A DNA stretch of 64,000 nucleotides from Omphalotus guepiniiformis (GCA_028554645.1 JAQOOI010000075.1:186001-250000); one strand, 5' to 3'. Counted from the stretch's first letter, positions 32,812-44,851 are shown. Program-made: numbers and translations. The notes: a model not told the origin generated them from the letters alone.

Positions 32812-33602
32812 TTATTTTGGACTGCATGAGGTCCCATCTGCGCTAGGTTTGAAGCCATCGACGCAAGTGTACACTAGTAGTCAAATTAAGCAACGAATCG
32901 ACAGAATCGAAAGGCAAAAAAACAGACTCACCAGCACATTTACCACTCTCACAGCCAACGTTCCACGAGTTGGCGATGGCCGTACAATCTTGACCCTCAC
33001 CAGCGGCGACACATCCACCGCAAGACTCAAGCTCGGTAGTAGTATCTATACACTCGTAACCACCATCGACGCCATATATAGGGCAGACGTCTAGACCATG
33101 AGGACAGGTAGACAGGTCAAGAATCTGCGAATCACGTTTCCGTCCTTTATAGCTGCCATAACCTCCTCCGGGATAAGCAGAAGGCTTAGATGGCGAAGGA
33201 GTCGGCTTGCTAGGTTGAGGGAGACAGCACTGTGTTGCGGAATTCCAATCCCAACCTGAACTGCACTGAGGAGGAGGGTTCGGAGCGGTCGGATGCTTGG
33301 GAACGCAGCATCCTTGTTTTGAACCCCAGTAGTAGTTGGAGGGAGGACAACTTTGGCCTTTAGGAGGAGACGGGGGGTTTGATTCACCCCCATGAGGAAG
33401 ACAGCAGCTTTTGGTCTCGTACCTATAAAATAGAATAGTCAGAGGATGCGAGATGTACTTTAAAACCGTACAAGACTTACCAGAACTCGCTGCTTGAGCA
33501 GCTCTGAGATTCGGTAGTTCGAATGATGTGTGCAGTTGCCGCCCAAGGGAGTACCACAAGCCCAGCGACCGCCAGAGCAACGACGCGTGTAAAGATAGTC
33601 AT
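32812..33602 (-). CDS. PriA-like secreted cysteine-rich protein
   Basis: Minus strand, three exons: ATG at 33602, introns near 33424-33480 and 32873-32931, stop TAA at 32812-32814, roughly 230 residues. The signal peptide is MTIFTRVVALAVAGLVVLPW. A repeat-like Cys/Pro region follows, with CCLPHGGESNPPSPPKGQSC, NYYWGSKQGCCVPK and WDWNSATQCCLPQPSKPTPS. After KGRKRD comes the conserved PriA-type C-terminal domain: CPHGLDVCPIYGVDGGYECI, ELESCGGCVAAGEGQDC, NVGCESGKCAVYTCVDGF, and ending GTSCSPK. PriA was named for expression in mushroom primordia; related proteins are common in Agaricomycetes and their role is unsettled. The protein is extracellular by signal peptide and cysteine content. The start was set by the signal peptide and a minus-strand TATA box 60 bp upstream. 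Confidence 0.82.
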
Positions 33603-33660
33603 GGTAGTCTATGAAAAAGAGAGAAAGGCTTCGCTGGTGAAACCTACTAAAGAAAGGCGA

Positions 33661-33670
33661 CTTTTATATA
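33661..33670 (-). promoter_or_regulatory. TATA box
   Basis: Minus-strand TATATAAAAG about 60 bp upstream of the PriA-like start codon at 33602. Strong core-promoter match. Confidence 0.6.
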
Positions 33671-34943
33671 TGCTGTCCACAGTAGATAGGTGATTTTTGT
33701 TTTTGACCATCGGTGAACAACAGGCCCGCTGGAGACAGAAAGATATCATCAATTTACGACATTCAATTCAACTTACAGCAAGTTATTCCCGTCAAAATGC
33801 GCTGTATTGCGATCTAACGGCCTCTGACGGCCTGCACAGACAGATAGGCTCAACTCCTGTCATTTCGAAACATTCGAGAACCCTCTGTCGCGGTTGATAC
33901 CTGGACAACACAACAGTAAAATTAAATGATAATCCACTTACTGATGATGCACAGCGTCAAGAACAGAGAAATTTAGCGGGATCCCGGCGCGTTTCAAGTT
34001 GAGCCCAAGGCTCGATCGAGTACCTATACATAGCTTGCAGAGCGTTCAGCAACTGCTCAGAGCGACTAGTTGGCAGTCATCAAATGATTTTGAAAAAGCT
34101 TCTTGAACGGTGTGGTCGCAAGGTGCCAAACCCCTGTAACGTCACATTAATACATACAATCCCTCAATCAGAGGAATATGTGTCGCCTATCCGACGTAAT
34201 AGGAGATAAAAAGGTTCATTGTAACTGCAGCAGCTGTTGATGTTGTATGGAAGCAAGAGGTAGATATTTCTAGAGAGAGTGGCAGTGTCTTTTCTGATTT
34301 TCTGCGAATTCACACGCTTGTATTATCCTGTATACGCATACCGAGTCCCAGACGCATTTCCCTCGATAAAAGTTCAAATGCCCCTGGCAAGAGTGCGGGC
34401 ATACGATCCCACAACCATCACAAAAAAAAGTTTTGAGCAGGATAATTTTGTAACACTACATACATATATCATTATACAATTTACTTTGTCGTCAATCACC
34501 CACTGTGACAGCACATACGACACGAAACACCAATACAAAATCGTAGATCTCGAGTGAAAGGAACAAGACCCACAGTCAAAAGGTTCAAGGAGCGCGCAAA
34601 AACAATAAAGAAGGGGGAAGGGGAGGGGGGAATAGTATGTAAATTCGACAACATCAACATCGATAACATCAACAGAAAGAAACAAACTCGGGGGTAATCT
34701 GAATGAGAATGGGAATGGGGAAGGGGAAGGGAGGTATGGGAATAGGCGTTGAATGAAAGGAGAAAACACGACAGCTAGGTGACTATTAGTACAGGATAAA
34801 CACGTCCTTGAAGTATTATGTTTTAAAACCACATTCGACAAGATAACGATACATACAGTTTACAAGCAAATTCGAGAACCCAAACGGTGAAAGAGTTCCA
34901 AGCCATTTGACGACATTTGTAACCGATTTCGTAGCAGTTGCGA
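33671..34943. other. intergenic, no gene seen
   Basis: About 1.3 kb. The right part is probably the 3' untranslated region of the minus-strand gene ending at 34944. Purine-rich G-tracts occur at 34605-34634 and 34710-34741. A 155-codon minus-strand frame here (34374-34841) has no domain and looks like untranslated sequence. Confidence 0.45.
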
Positions 34944-37900
34944 TCACCGAGACCTCTTCGTTGAAGGCCCCGCACGGGAATTATCCGGCGACCTCGTTCG
35001 TTTGTTCCAAACACTCCAGAGCTGAGCTGCTTGAGGATTCGATACTTGATTCGTCCCCAATTGCGAGTTGCGAGCGGAACCAGAAGGCACAGAGCTCGAA
35101 ATGGCGTTGGTGAGGCTGGAACTAGCACCAGCTCCCAAATTACTCATATCGAAATTTACATTAGTTGCGTTAGCAGTGTTGTAATTGATGCTGTTGCTGA
35201 TAGCGGTGTTTTCGGGTGGTAAGAAATACAAGTCGATGGAGGGTTTTCGCGTACTTGGAGGCCGCTGTGGCCTCATTGGAATAGTGCTGGAAGTGAGTGT
35301 CGGAGTAGTGGGGTTGGAATGTACGAGAGACTCCATTGTTAACGGTGCCAATGAGCTTGTGTTGGTCGTTGAAGACCGCGGAGGTTTCTTCTTATACTAT
35401 CAGAGGATTCAGTCGGAAAATTGAGCAAAGAAATAGTTGTTCACGACATAAGTTTCTAGTTCTGGCTTCCCTCGCCACTTGGCTATCGCTTCGCAGAATC
35501 GGAGTAGGGCTCGTTCAATGGGTTCGCAAGGATACTGCCAAGCTAAATCTTCCATATGAGTTGAAAGATCTGGTGTAGAATCAGGTATATCGTAAAACTA
35601 GAAGGAGAACAAGTCATTATTGAAAGATCTCTAAGAATCACAAACTCTCAATGCTTACCCTCCTCAATCTTTCATCTAATTCCGCCTCAAATTCTTCTTC
35701 AGCTGGACTCTTCTTCACCAACACTCCATTCTCGATAGCTCTCAGTCCAGGAAAGAGCATCTGAACAGCTTCCACAAGACTCGGCAACTCATCAGGATCG
35801 AATTCCTCAAATTCTTCCTCATCAAGAGGGTAGACAGTTCCCTCTTCATCCTCATCCTCATCTTCATCTTCAGCACCATCCTGTCCTTCCTGAGTAACGA
35901 CCGACGGACTAGACACAGATCCCATTGCCGAACGTTGACCTCTCGACCGTGAATTCGACCTCGCTCTCTTTTCATTCATACCCAAGCCAACAGTGAACAA
36001 GCATTCAACAGCGTCAGTGCCTCTCCAACCAGCAGTCAAATACCCTTGTAAAGCCGCGCGCGTGAGTATCCCGGCGAGGAGTAGGTACCACTCACGGGAC
36101 GGACGGAGTGCTTCGGCGTAAAACTGCCTCAACGTCTGATCCGATGAAGGGGCCGTGGATTTAAGTGAGGTAGGCACTGTCGACGACTGCACAGGAGAAG
36201 ACGACGAGCGTTGAGCTTGAGCAGCAGCAATGGCGCGAGCAGTTGCATTCGAAGCGGCAGCAGGGAGTTGAGAAAACGTTTCGTTGCCACCTTCTCCATG
36301 TCTATTAGCAACTCTCTCAGGTGAACCGTCTCCCATGCTAGGACTACGAGATTCTTCATCTCTACCTTCCTTAAGCTCTCTCCCCAGCTCAGCTGCAACC
36401 AAAGCAGACAACCTCAAAAACCTAGGCACCAACTCGCTCAACTTCGTATACCCCGACCCAGTATGGTCTGTCTCCCCTTCAGATACATACCCAGGACCAT
36501 GTCCAGAAGGCATATACGGCGAAGCCGTTTTGCGTCTCAAAACACTACCACCCAAAGCAGGCTTTAACAACCCTGAACCAATTCCACTCCCATCTTGCCA
36601 GCCTGTTACACCACCACCATCGGGGGCAATACCAATCGGAACACCTTTCCATGAGGAGTTCCAGGTCTGACCGATCCCAGAGCTAGTACTAGCACCGAGA
36701 TTATCAGTAAAACCTGCGCCGGCGGTACTATATCCAGCACCGGCATGGATCGAAGCCCCAGACCTTCCTCGTGTCGGAGGGGGTGGCTTACCACCCATCT
36801 TACTCTTCGCCTCAACGCATATCTCACACGCCGCATGAAGGTGACGCGGACAGCGGAACGAAGGAGGAGCATTCGCAGTCTCTGGATCAGTACCGGCCAA
36901 GAAGAACCTTTTGGTGCGATGAGAAGGTTTTAGGGGAACTTTCTTCTGTAGCGATGCCGGTTGAATGGGCGGGGAATTGTATGACCCATTCGGAGAAGAG
37001 TGGTGCGATGGGGCTGGAGCAGCCTGGTTTAGATGTGCCAGGTGCGTTTGTTGACGCGGAAGAAAGCGGGGTGGCGTTGATGAGTTTTGAATCTGGGTAT
37101 GTTGGTGCTGAGAATGGGGAATCGAGTAGTAGGAATTAGAATTTTGAGGGTCCGGTGGATGATTGGAGTATAGATGAGGGTGGCTACTTGGACCTGGCGT
37201 AGATTTTAAGGTTGAATGATCGGGCGCTTTAGATGGTTTAGATGGAGGCGTATACGCCGATATCGGGGCAATCGATATCAAGGCACTGGGGAGACAGGAT
37301 GAAGAGGGTGTCTCGTCCAAAGAACCTGTACCAGCTTGAGTAAGTGGTGAGCTAGCGGCGCTAGCAGCAGCATATCGTTTGTGTCTGAATGGAGGAGGAG
37401 GTGCTTGCCGTGCAAAGAAATCATTCACCAAAGTAGCCAGCGCCAATCGTAATCTGACTCCGTTGGGAAGCGTGTGCTGGTGGCGGGGGCCACTAGCACT
37501 ATTAGTTTGCTCCATTCTAGGAGAAGTCGGAAGCCCGAAGTCATGCCCATGATGCGGATGTACAGGGGGTGTTTGGACTAACATAGATGTGACAACCTTC
37601 TCGAGACCTTCAGCACGCAAACGCAAGTTTCTGGCAAGCTGCAAATCTTGTACGTGTATCCGCGCATCCTCATCATCGTTGTCAGGTTGAACCTGGGCCT
37701 TTAAATTATCAGCATTCTCCCCATCGCTCCCAACCTCGTCTTCTTCCTCATAATTCTCTGGCCGCCTTCTATGAGTATAGTTCTGCGATGAGGGACCACC
37801 AGTACGGTCCGTCATGCCCAGTTCTGACCGAGCTTGTGCGAACCGTGTCCGGCCTAAGTTACATAGGGTGGGAGTTGAGATGAAGAAGTAGAAGTAGATA

Positions 37901-38188
37901 TCTCTATTACATACCATGAACCCAAAGCATATGGTCAATAATCAAGGTTCTAGTGCTCTTCTCCCTAGGAGGAATCGTATGCAAATGATGAGCATGCTTA
38001 TGAGCTGGAGCCTTGAAGATATTCGGGTTGGTGCTCGGGCCACTGGTACCTGTTGAAGAAGCCTGAAAGTTATTCGCGGTGGAAGACAAACTTGAGACAG
38101 CCTGAGCTATGTTAAAGGGAGCACTCTGTCCATTTCGATTCGATATAGTCGGTGTAACAGCAGCAGGAGCGAATACTGGCTGGGACAT
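34944..38188 (-). CDS. large low-complexity protein, unrecognised
   Basis: Minus strand, about four exons, ~1040 residues. Exon 1 starts at ATG 38188 (MSQPVFAPAAVTPTISNRNG). After a ~60-nt intron the long exon 2 begins GRTRFAQARSELGMTDRTGG, with the junction reading IIDHMLWVHG-R. Non-repetitive, probably folded parts are: ARNLRLRAEGLEKVVTSMLV (helix), LPNGVRLRLALATLVNDFF, REWYLLLAGILTRAALQGYL, TDAVECLFTVGLG, SLVEAVQMLFPGLRAIENGV, EEEFEAELDERLRRFYDIP and EPIERALLRFCEAIAKWRG. These helical blocks are separated by long Ser/Pro/His-rich linkers and an acidic EDEDEDEDEEG tract. The tail is basic (AGPSTKRSR). The last exon junction has two in-frame donors differing by one codon. I do not recognise the family; the acidic and basic tracts suggest a nuclear protein, which is inference. 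Confidence 0.7.
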
Positions 38189-39798
38189 GAAATGAGGGAA
38201 AATGAGGGAAAATGGGAGAGATGGCCAGAAACGGTGCTGACTCCGAATCAAACCGACTTGTCCGGCCAGGGCGATCGGGCAAAGGTAGGCGACAATTCAG
38301 TAAAATCTAACGCCAATCAACCCCACAATTTACTGTACCTCCCACGTTTGAGATTTTCATGCTGTTTGAGCTCGAGCTGGTACTACTGTATCTCTTACAT
38401 GTGGATTAGAGAAAGGTAGTTACTAGACTGAATTTTATTCAAGTAATCAACAAGACTTTGAATATACACGCAAACGTATAGGACAGGACTCAAGTTCTTG
38501 ACCACGGACACCTGGGTAATCATACTTTAGTTTTGCCGCTGTCAAGAATCTGCAATTCAACGGAGCAACTGAATCTTTTCGGTGGACCCAAGGCTTCTGA
38601 TTATTGAGTAACAGACCGGAATCCGGATTCAGCCTATAGCCTGATGATTCAGCGGCCGTAATGTAAGGACACCGTCGAGCATCTAGCGCGGAAGTCAGTG
38701 AGACTGGTCTGAGACCAGCACCGAAACGTAGAACAGGCGGCAATAACGATGAAGAGGATGTCAACCGCGTTGGCCAAAGCTATTCGTTCCAAGCCTTCTC
38801 CAAGCTTGCCTTCGTCGCAATACAAGCGTTCGGATGAACGAACGGGAGGAGATTGACCTACATAGATACCAGCTGATACCAGTGGCATACCAGACACCTT
38901 TTGATAGGGGGTCCGTAGACAAAATTAGACGGCTGCAAGCATACGCGCAGGGATGGGCTAAGCGTTCGACAAAATTGTAAGCCGATAATGTGATATCATA
39001 ACAAATACTCAGCACTCAGCATCCAGTACTCCAATGCGTTCACCCCAATTCCGTCAGACAGTCACAAATGAAGTCTCAGACTGAGTGAGAGGAAAATGAG
39101 AAAAACCAACCAACCACACGAAGGAGTAAAAGCTGCAACGGTCTTCAGTGACGTATATTTTGCAACCTGAGCTTTGGCGGCAGTTTTTGCTTCAAAGCGG
39201 AACAATCCTTGTGGAAGACAAAGACGAGAGACACGCGATCGATGATAAAGCTTGTATCTTGTCCTGCTTGCCACCAATGACCATACGCGATTCGAGTCAG
39301 TACAAGATCGTGTTCACCGTGACTAGCTAAGTGCCACTTTCGAGCTCCACCTAGGCAGCACGGCACCTGCCAGTTCTGTCGATAGAATTTTGAACGTCTT
39401 CATCCTAAAGCTGGATTGAAGGACAAGGAGTGAAAATTCAAACATGATGAAAAGAGTTCAAAGAAGCAAGAAAGAAGCTGGTCAAAAGCGCGTCAGCGGC
39501 CTTCGCGACGCGTTGACACACAAGGCTTGACAAAGGTCTTCCAAACACCTTTCATCTTTGTCCAGGCCTAAAAGGCTGTTGTGTGGCCTAACGACAACCT
39601 TTCATTATTCTCATTATTCTCAATAATACCTTTGCTTTGATCTAGCCATGACCACTGAAAGCCTATAAACGGGTGACAAGCCAGTCCACTCCTCTAATCC
39701 GTATAAAAGGACTCGAAAGAAGGTGGATTGTTTTCTGCCACAATTCACTAACTACCCACAAGCCACACACATTTCTACATTCGCCTCTTATCTACACC
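38189..39798. other. intergenic, no gene seen
   Basis: About 1.6 kb. Only short unrecognised frames. CATTATTCTCATTATTCTCA is a short tandem repeat near 39604. The right end holds the promoter of the TPR/CCCH gene. Confidence 0.45.
39702..39710 (+). promoter_or_regulatory. TATA box
   Basis: TATAAAAGG, 89 bp upstream of the ATG at 39799. Confidence 0.6.
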
Positions 39799-41183
39799 AA
39801 TGCCTTCATCTACATCATCAGTGCAAAAAATGGGATCTCGAGTTAAACGCGTTACTCAGTATTACGCTGGACTTGCGGAAGAATACTTACAGTTTACTCT
39901 GTAAGTGCCTCCGCCTTGCTTTGGAATCCCCGATGATGGATAACTAACTCTCTTCATTGTACACAGGTACAAAGATGCTGAAGCAGTAGCTACCCGTGCA
40001 CTTACTCTCAGCCCTCGACTCTTCCACGCGCGTATGAAAAGAGGAATCGCGAGACAAGAAATGGGTTTATTCGTCGCTGCCTTGACAGGTACGTTTTTAA
40101 CAGTCAATCTCCCCGTCCATGCCACCCAGTCACCTAACCCTACCTATCTTATGTACCTTTCACCAGATTTCGAAATAGTCCTCCATATCGAACCAAAATA
40201 CCCAGAAGCTCTAAAACGACGTGACGAGCTTCGCCAAAACATACCCGAATCAGACTATTCACGTGTCTCCGAAATTGTCCCCCGACTGACCCTCGCATGC
40301 AAAGAATCGGGTTCACCCGTCGAGAGTTTAGATTTAGCTACAGATATCGAACGTGATGTTGCAGCGTACATGCAACCTTTTGGTCGTCCTCGTACCCAAA
40401 ACCATCGTGTGCTGCAATCTCAAGATTGGCGCGGAACTAGGTCTCATGGTACTGGTACGGCTCAGGCTTGTCGGTTCTTTAATCATCAAGGATGTTGTCG
40501 TGGGACCAAGTGTGCGTTTTCTCATGCACCTGATGTCAGGAGCGTCCGTGATTCCAATGGGTTTCTCTCGTATCTCTCTCCACGCTAAATACATACTTAA
40601 CCGACTTCTTTGTTTTGGTAAATCAGTGGAAAGAACGTCTGTCTTTTCTACCTCATCGGAAAATGTAAATGGAACCCAGACACATGCATCTACCTACACT
40701 CCAAAGACGCTCTCATCCCCTCAACATCCGCTTCTCCAGAAGTAATCACCGCAAGCGAATGGTTCAACGACCCCGTTCGCGTAGATCAAGTTCTCCAACG
40801 CGTTTCCGAATGGGACGCTCGGCGGAAAATCGAATATATCGAGAAAGAGAATGAACGTCTGAACGGTGAAAACCTTCAAAGTGTTAACGGCAGCAGCAAC
40901 AACAAGCGAAATGGGAAGAAAAAGGCAAAGAAAGGTGGTGCGAACGCACAATCCGGAGACTTGGTAATTGATTGGGACACCGAGTCCGAGCCTGGGCTTG
41001 AAGGGTACGAGAGTGAGGCGCTGAATTGGCAAAATATGGAGCTTGCGTCGTATGATATCAAACCTTGGGAGTTTGAGGACAGAGAGGTAAGTCGCTTTCT
41101 GTCGAACTGGTCTGGGAAGCGTTGCTGATGGGATATGCTTGTCGTGTTCACAGAAGGTACTTAATGTAATGAGGAATATGTAA
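39799..41183 (+). CDS. TPR and CCCH zinc-finger protein
   Basis: About five exons from ATG 39799 to TAA 41181-41183, roughly 350 residues. The N-terminal half is helical and TPR-like: YYAGLAEEYLQFTLYKDAEA, VATRALTLSPRLFHARMKRG and DFEIVLHIEPKYPEALKRRD, with the P at the expected end of TPR helix B. Two CCCH fingers follow. The first is C-X7-C-X5-C-X3-H (ACRFFNHQGCCRGTKCAFSH). The second is C-X6-C-X6-C-X3-H (VCFYLIGKCKWNPDTCIYLH), joined across an intron after DSNG. The C-terminal region is helical (RRKIEYIEKENERLN) with a Lys-rich KRNGKKKAKKG patch and an acidic tail. CCCH fingers usually bind RNA and TPRs bind proteins, so a role in RNA metabolism is inferred. Exact spacing of the first intron (around 39901-39966) is taken from a GTAAGT donor and ACAG acceptor. 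Confidence 0.82.
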
Positions 41184-41276
41184 TTGGGATATCATATTTA
41201 AAATGTGTTAGTAGTGCTGCAATGTATTTCTGAAATCATACTGGATACAATGGTATCTTTCCACTAATAACGTGTC

Positions 41277-41358
41277 GGCGCTATAGCCAAGTGGTTACGG
41301 CGACAGATTAGAAATCTGTTCCTCTTTGAGGGCGCAGGTTCGAATCCTGCTGGCGTCG
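41277..41358 (+). tRNA. tRNA-Ser(AGA)
   Basis: An 82-nt cloverleaf without an intron. The acceptor stem GGCGCTA pairs with TGGCGTC (two G-U pairs), discriminator G. D stem GCC/GGC with AGTGGTTAC loop. Anticodon arm ACAGA-TTAGAAA-TCTGT gives anticodon AGA. The long variable arm (CCTC-TTT-GAGG) is typical of serine tRNAs. T arm GCAGG-TTCGAAT-CCTGC. It reads UCU codons directly (and UCC/UCA if A34 is edited to inosine). Confidence 0.95.
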
Positions 41359-41598
41359 GTAATCTAAGTATTCCGTAAACTTTTTATCCTTCCTACGCGC
41401 GTCCGACAAAAAAGGAAAGGCTAGTCGCCAGTAGTGCAAATCATCTCGGGAGGGCTACTGTGTCGGTCCGCTCCATGAATTCCCTATTATATTGTCACTA
41501 CCTACTTAGTACTTGACCGCCAGATCCAAAACATGATCCCAATTCTATACAAGACAAAACCACCACAAATCTAATATTTAAAAACATATCAAACCCAC

Positions 41599-44054
41599 CT
41601 ACATCCCCCTCCAACACTCCTCCACCCACTCAACAACCTCCTCCGCAACCTTCCTCCCTTCCTCCTCCCTCCGTCCAACACCAACCAACCCACCCCCCTC
41701 ACTCTCCTCCTCCCTCTTCCTCACCTTCCCACCCCTTCCTTTCTCCCATGCTTCTTCGACTTTTGCAGCCCAATCACCCGCTTCGTATGACTGTCGCGAG
41801 AGTTCTACACCCACACCATCGCGGTCTAGTAATAGTCGAAGTCCGTGTTCTTCGATGAATAGCGGGCGGGCGACTATGTTGGAAGGTCTTGTGTCAAGCA
41901 CCACAACGGAAATTCTAATCTTTGACTTACCATACACAAAAGGCGTACAAGAATCCACGCACTCCGATACCGTTCCATATCCCTAAACAAAGCAAGCAAG
42001 GAACACCGTTAGACCCAGCCACTTGAGCCTTTAAAACAGCGCGACCCCGCAAACCCACCAATTTACCCAACAAAACATCACCCACAGCCGTTAAATCAGG
42101 CATATACACGTCTCTAGGCGCAACATAAAATCCTTCCGGAAGCTCATCATCACTTTCACCCCACTGTTCTTTCGATACACCACATACAATCGCGATCCAC
42201 GACGTATCAGGCAGTAGTCGTGGGGCGTCAAGGTCATCCTCTGTGGGGTCATACACATCACCGTTAGTAGGCGGTTCAGCAGTAATCCCAACGCTCTCTA
42301 TCCAACCCTCATCCTCATCCCCACCCCCACCTCCTTTCGTCGGCGTAGGCGGAATCATCGCAAGTATCGGCACCCCTTTCATATTCATAAAACCCTCTCT
42401 CCCAACACCAGTCACAGGTTCCCCACTACCAACCGAACTAGTGCTACTATTCATCCGTTTCATCGCAGGAGGTGCCCCAGGTATCCAAATATGCGATTCC
42501 GTAGCAAGTCGCGGTGAAAACATCGGATGGGGATCTATCAATCTATGATCAGCAACTTCTGCTTCTCCAGCTTGGGAGTCGCCTCCCGTGTCCTGTGTCG
42601 TTGCAGGACTCAAGGAAGTCGTACGCATCCCAAACGGCAGAGGCGGCGGTGGCGGGACGTCGACTTTAGGTAGAGTCGTGAATGACCGTGATTTAGGATT
42701 ATGTTCCGGTTCAGTGACACCCAAACTGACAGGATATTTCTTCGCTCGACGAGCATGAATAGTCGGTTTATTGGTATTACTAGTCGCCACCACGTCCGAT
42801 GGTTCAGGTGTTGTACCCCGACTCGCAGCTCTACTCGTCGATCGACTACTCGATCTACTGCCCGGTCGACGAAACACCTGACCACCAAACGACACGACCA
42901 AAATACGCGTTTCGTTCGGGTTATGTTGGTGCGAAGGAATTCCGATCGAGGATAACAACCGTGCTCTGCCTTTAGGTGTATATACCGACAATGACGATAA
43001 AGGCGGGCGGACGAGAAGAGGAATAGGAAGAATTTGACGCGTGAAGGATTTACGGGAGAGGAGGGTATTGGATGGGAAAGGAATGTGTGGGTGTAGAGTA
43101 TATGATGAAGGATCTTGGTTCAGAAAATCGACGACTTGCGGAAAGAATCTATTTAGCTTTGTATCCACCCATGTGGGCGATGGCAAAGCTGGGTATTTCG
43201 AGAATGAAGGTATAGGTATCTGTCCAGGGAGAAGAACAAGCAAATCAGCACAGCGATAACCTGCGTGAATCTGTTCAACCAGAGGGGTAATGACAGATGT
43301 TGGTATAGGAATATCAGGCGCTAGCGATCTATTATTATGGTGGTGGTGGTGGTGATGGGCACTAGCATCGAGTTCTTTAGGTTGTTGTGGTTCGTCTATC
43401 AAGGTTGTTGAGAGGTAGCTGTATACAGAATCGAAGGTGAAGTTTGTGATGAGGATAGATGGGACACCGGCTGCTTTTGCAGCAAGACTAAAGATCAAAG
43501 AGAGGGGAGGGTCAGATGTATACGAGGTTGGGTATGTTGTATGGAAATATGTACGTACCAACCAAGAAACGCTGCATCGCTCAAAACACACCGAGCGCCG
43601 ATATGAACAAGCCACTGACGTTCAGTTTCCAGAAACGCGTCTTTCTTATTGAGAAATGCTTTGAGAACCTCAACGCTTTTCTGTCGATCCACGCAGTATC
43701 TGCACGAAAAGGCCTATCAGTGAGCCTTCCAAGCCATCGACCGACGACATCGCCTGAAGCCTCCAACTCACGCCAAAGGCTGAACAACAACCGGATCAAT
43801 CCAATCCGCAAATCGATACAACGCTCCTCGCTCTATACTATCCCCAAAAACATGCTTAGGCGCAGACGAAACGATGTGGATTATAGGTCGAGTTGACTCT
43901 GGTAGACTGAGTAGATGGGATGCGAAGGCAGATACTCGGGTTGCGTGGCCGTATCCTGAATGAAAGAATGAGAATGTTTTAGTATACAGTGGATGGAAAT
44001 GAAAGGGTTACCGTGGCCCGAACAGTAGTAGACGTAGCAAGGTGGTGAACCCAT
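41599..44054 (-). CDS. glycosyltransferase-fold protein related to the L-arabinokinase N-terminal domain
   Basis: Minus strand, about six exons, ~770 residues. ATG at 44054 starts GSPPCYVYYCSGHGYGHATR, a Gly/His-rich first loop typical of GT-B glycosyltransferase folds, spliced after GHG. Next come PIIHIVSSAPKHVFGDSI, then exon 3 with KKDAFLETERQWL and ARCVLSDAAFLG, then AAKAAGVPSILITNFTFDSV. The C-terminal Rossmann half has DTSWIAIVCGVSKEQWGE, RDVYMPDLTAVGDVLLGKLG, YGTVSECVDSCTPFVYVARP and LFIEEHGLRLLL, which is the donor-side signature seen in L-arabinokinase N-terminal-like proteins. Between the halves lies a ~230-residue Ser/Pro/Gly-rich insertion. A seven-His run occurs at about 43335-43355. 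Acceptor and donor are unknown. The C-terminal tail is Glu/Arg/Gly-rich. Confidence 0.8.
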
Positions 44055-44354
44055 GAACCAACCGCGTTACCAACACCACTCATACTACAGTAGTAATTGC
44101 ATATGTCGTTCGCTGGCTTCCTCAAGAGTATGACGTCATGAGGCATTTGTTCGCCGTTTGCACTGGCGTACGAGTCCGTGTAGCTTCTAGTGGTTGTGGT
44201 CAATGTCGCTAGCAAATTGGACACCGCTGGACATGATGTTGAATTGGGAAAGACCGATGTGGTTGATGGGCGCCAGTTTCATCTGTCAACAACACTGATC
44301 TATTCAACCACCTCTACTCTCACTCATAGGCATATATACTGTATAGGGCCGTAT
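44055..44354. other. intergenic, shared flank
   Basis: 300 bp between the glycosyltransferase-fold gene's start and the end of the small Cys-rich gene. No feature recognised. Confidence 0.4.
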
Positions 44355-44702
44355 CTACATATCTATTGTTCCAGTAGCCGTACACTGCGTCGTACACTGC
44401 TGCACTAGCTCATCAAACAAGAGAACTTGACATTGGTCAGGACAATCCTCAGGCTATCGAACACCGTCAATACCCGCAATAATATCATACAACCCGGAAA
44501 CATACCGCGATCCCCGAGATGACCCTTGTGGATAACCTTGCCTTGTGCATCTCCATCGGGCTAGAGAGGAGGAAGAGATTCTTAGATGTTAAACGGTCGT
44601 GAACCCGCTCATGACTTACCGAGCACCAACGAGAAGTATCCCTACGTTAATGAGCATCAAAATGCTTGCTAGCTTGAATACAGAGACTCGGAACGCAGCC
44701 AT
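44355..44702 (-). CDS. small secreted cysteine-rich protein (CX3C pair)
   Basis: Three exons (44702-44620, 44560-44506, 44453-44355) with 59- and 52-nt GT-AG introns and correct phases give 78 residues. The N-terminus is a signal peptide (MAAFRVSVFKLASILMLINV, continuing GILLVGA). A short basic middle (PMEMHKARLSTR) leads to a C-terminal domain with exactly four cysteines in the pattern C-X3-C-X11-C-X3-C (CPDQC...CTTQC), ending at TAG. Such spacing fits a two-helix hairpin clamped by two disulfides. No named family recognised. A TATA box lies 150 bp upstream. Too short for routine gene callers because each exon is under 100 nt. Whether it is expressed cannot be judged here; the phase-consistent exons plus signal peptide make it likelier than chance. 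Confidence 0.55.
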
Positions 44703-44851
44703 TGAGATATAATTCGGAGGAAACGAAACGGTGTTGGTGTCTTAGCAAGTGGTGAATAGGGAGAGAGGGCCTGCTCAAAATCCTGCGTATATGGACGACT
44801 GAGTGGGGGGTGACCAGCACTTGATTGTAACAATGCCCGAGAGAGAGGTAG

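Noticed and set aside
34374..34841. 155-codon minus-strand frame
   Set aside because: Pyrimidine-tract product (Phe/Ser/Pro/Leu) just past the stop of the large minus-strand gene; no domain, no splice context.
38447..39015. Pair of overlapping minus-strand frames
   Set aside because: No recognisable domain, no good splice sites to join them, and no coding-type conservation visible in the residues.
43330..43360. Poly-His tag-like run
   Set aside because: A natural low-complexity CAC/CAT run inside the glycosyltransferase-fold gene; no vector sequence nearby.
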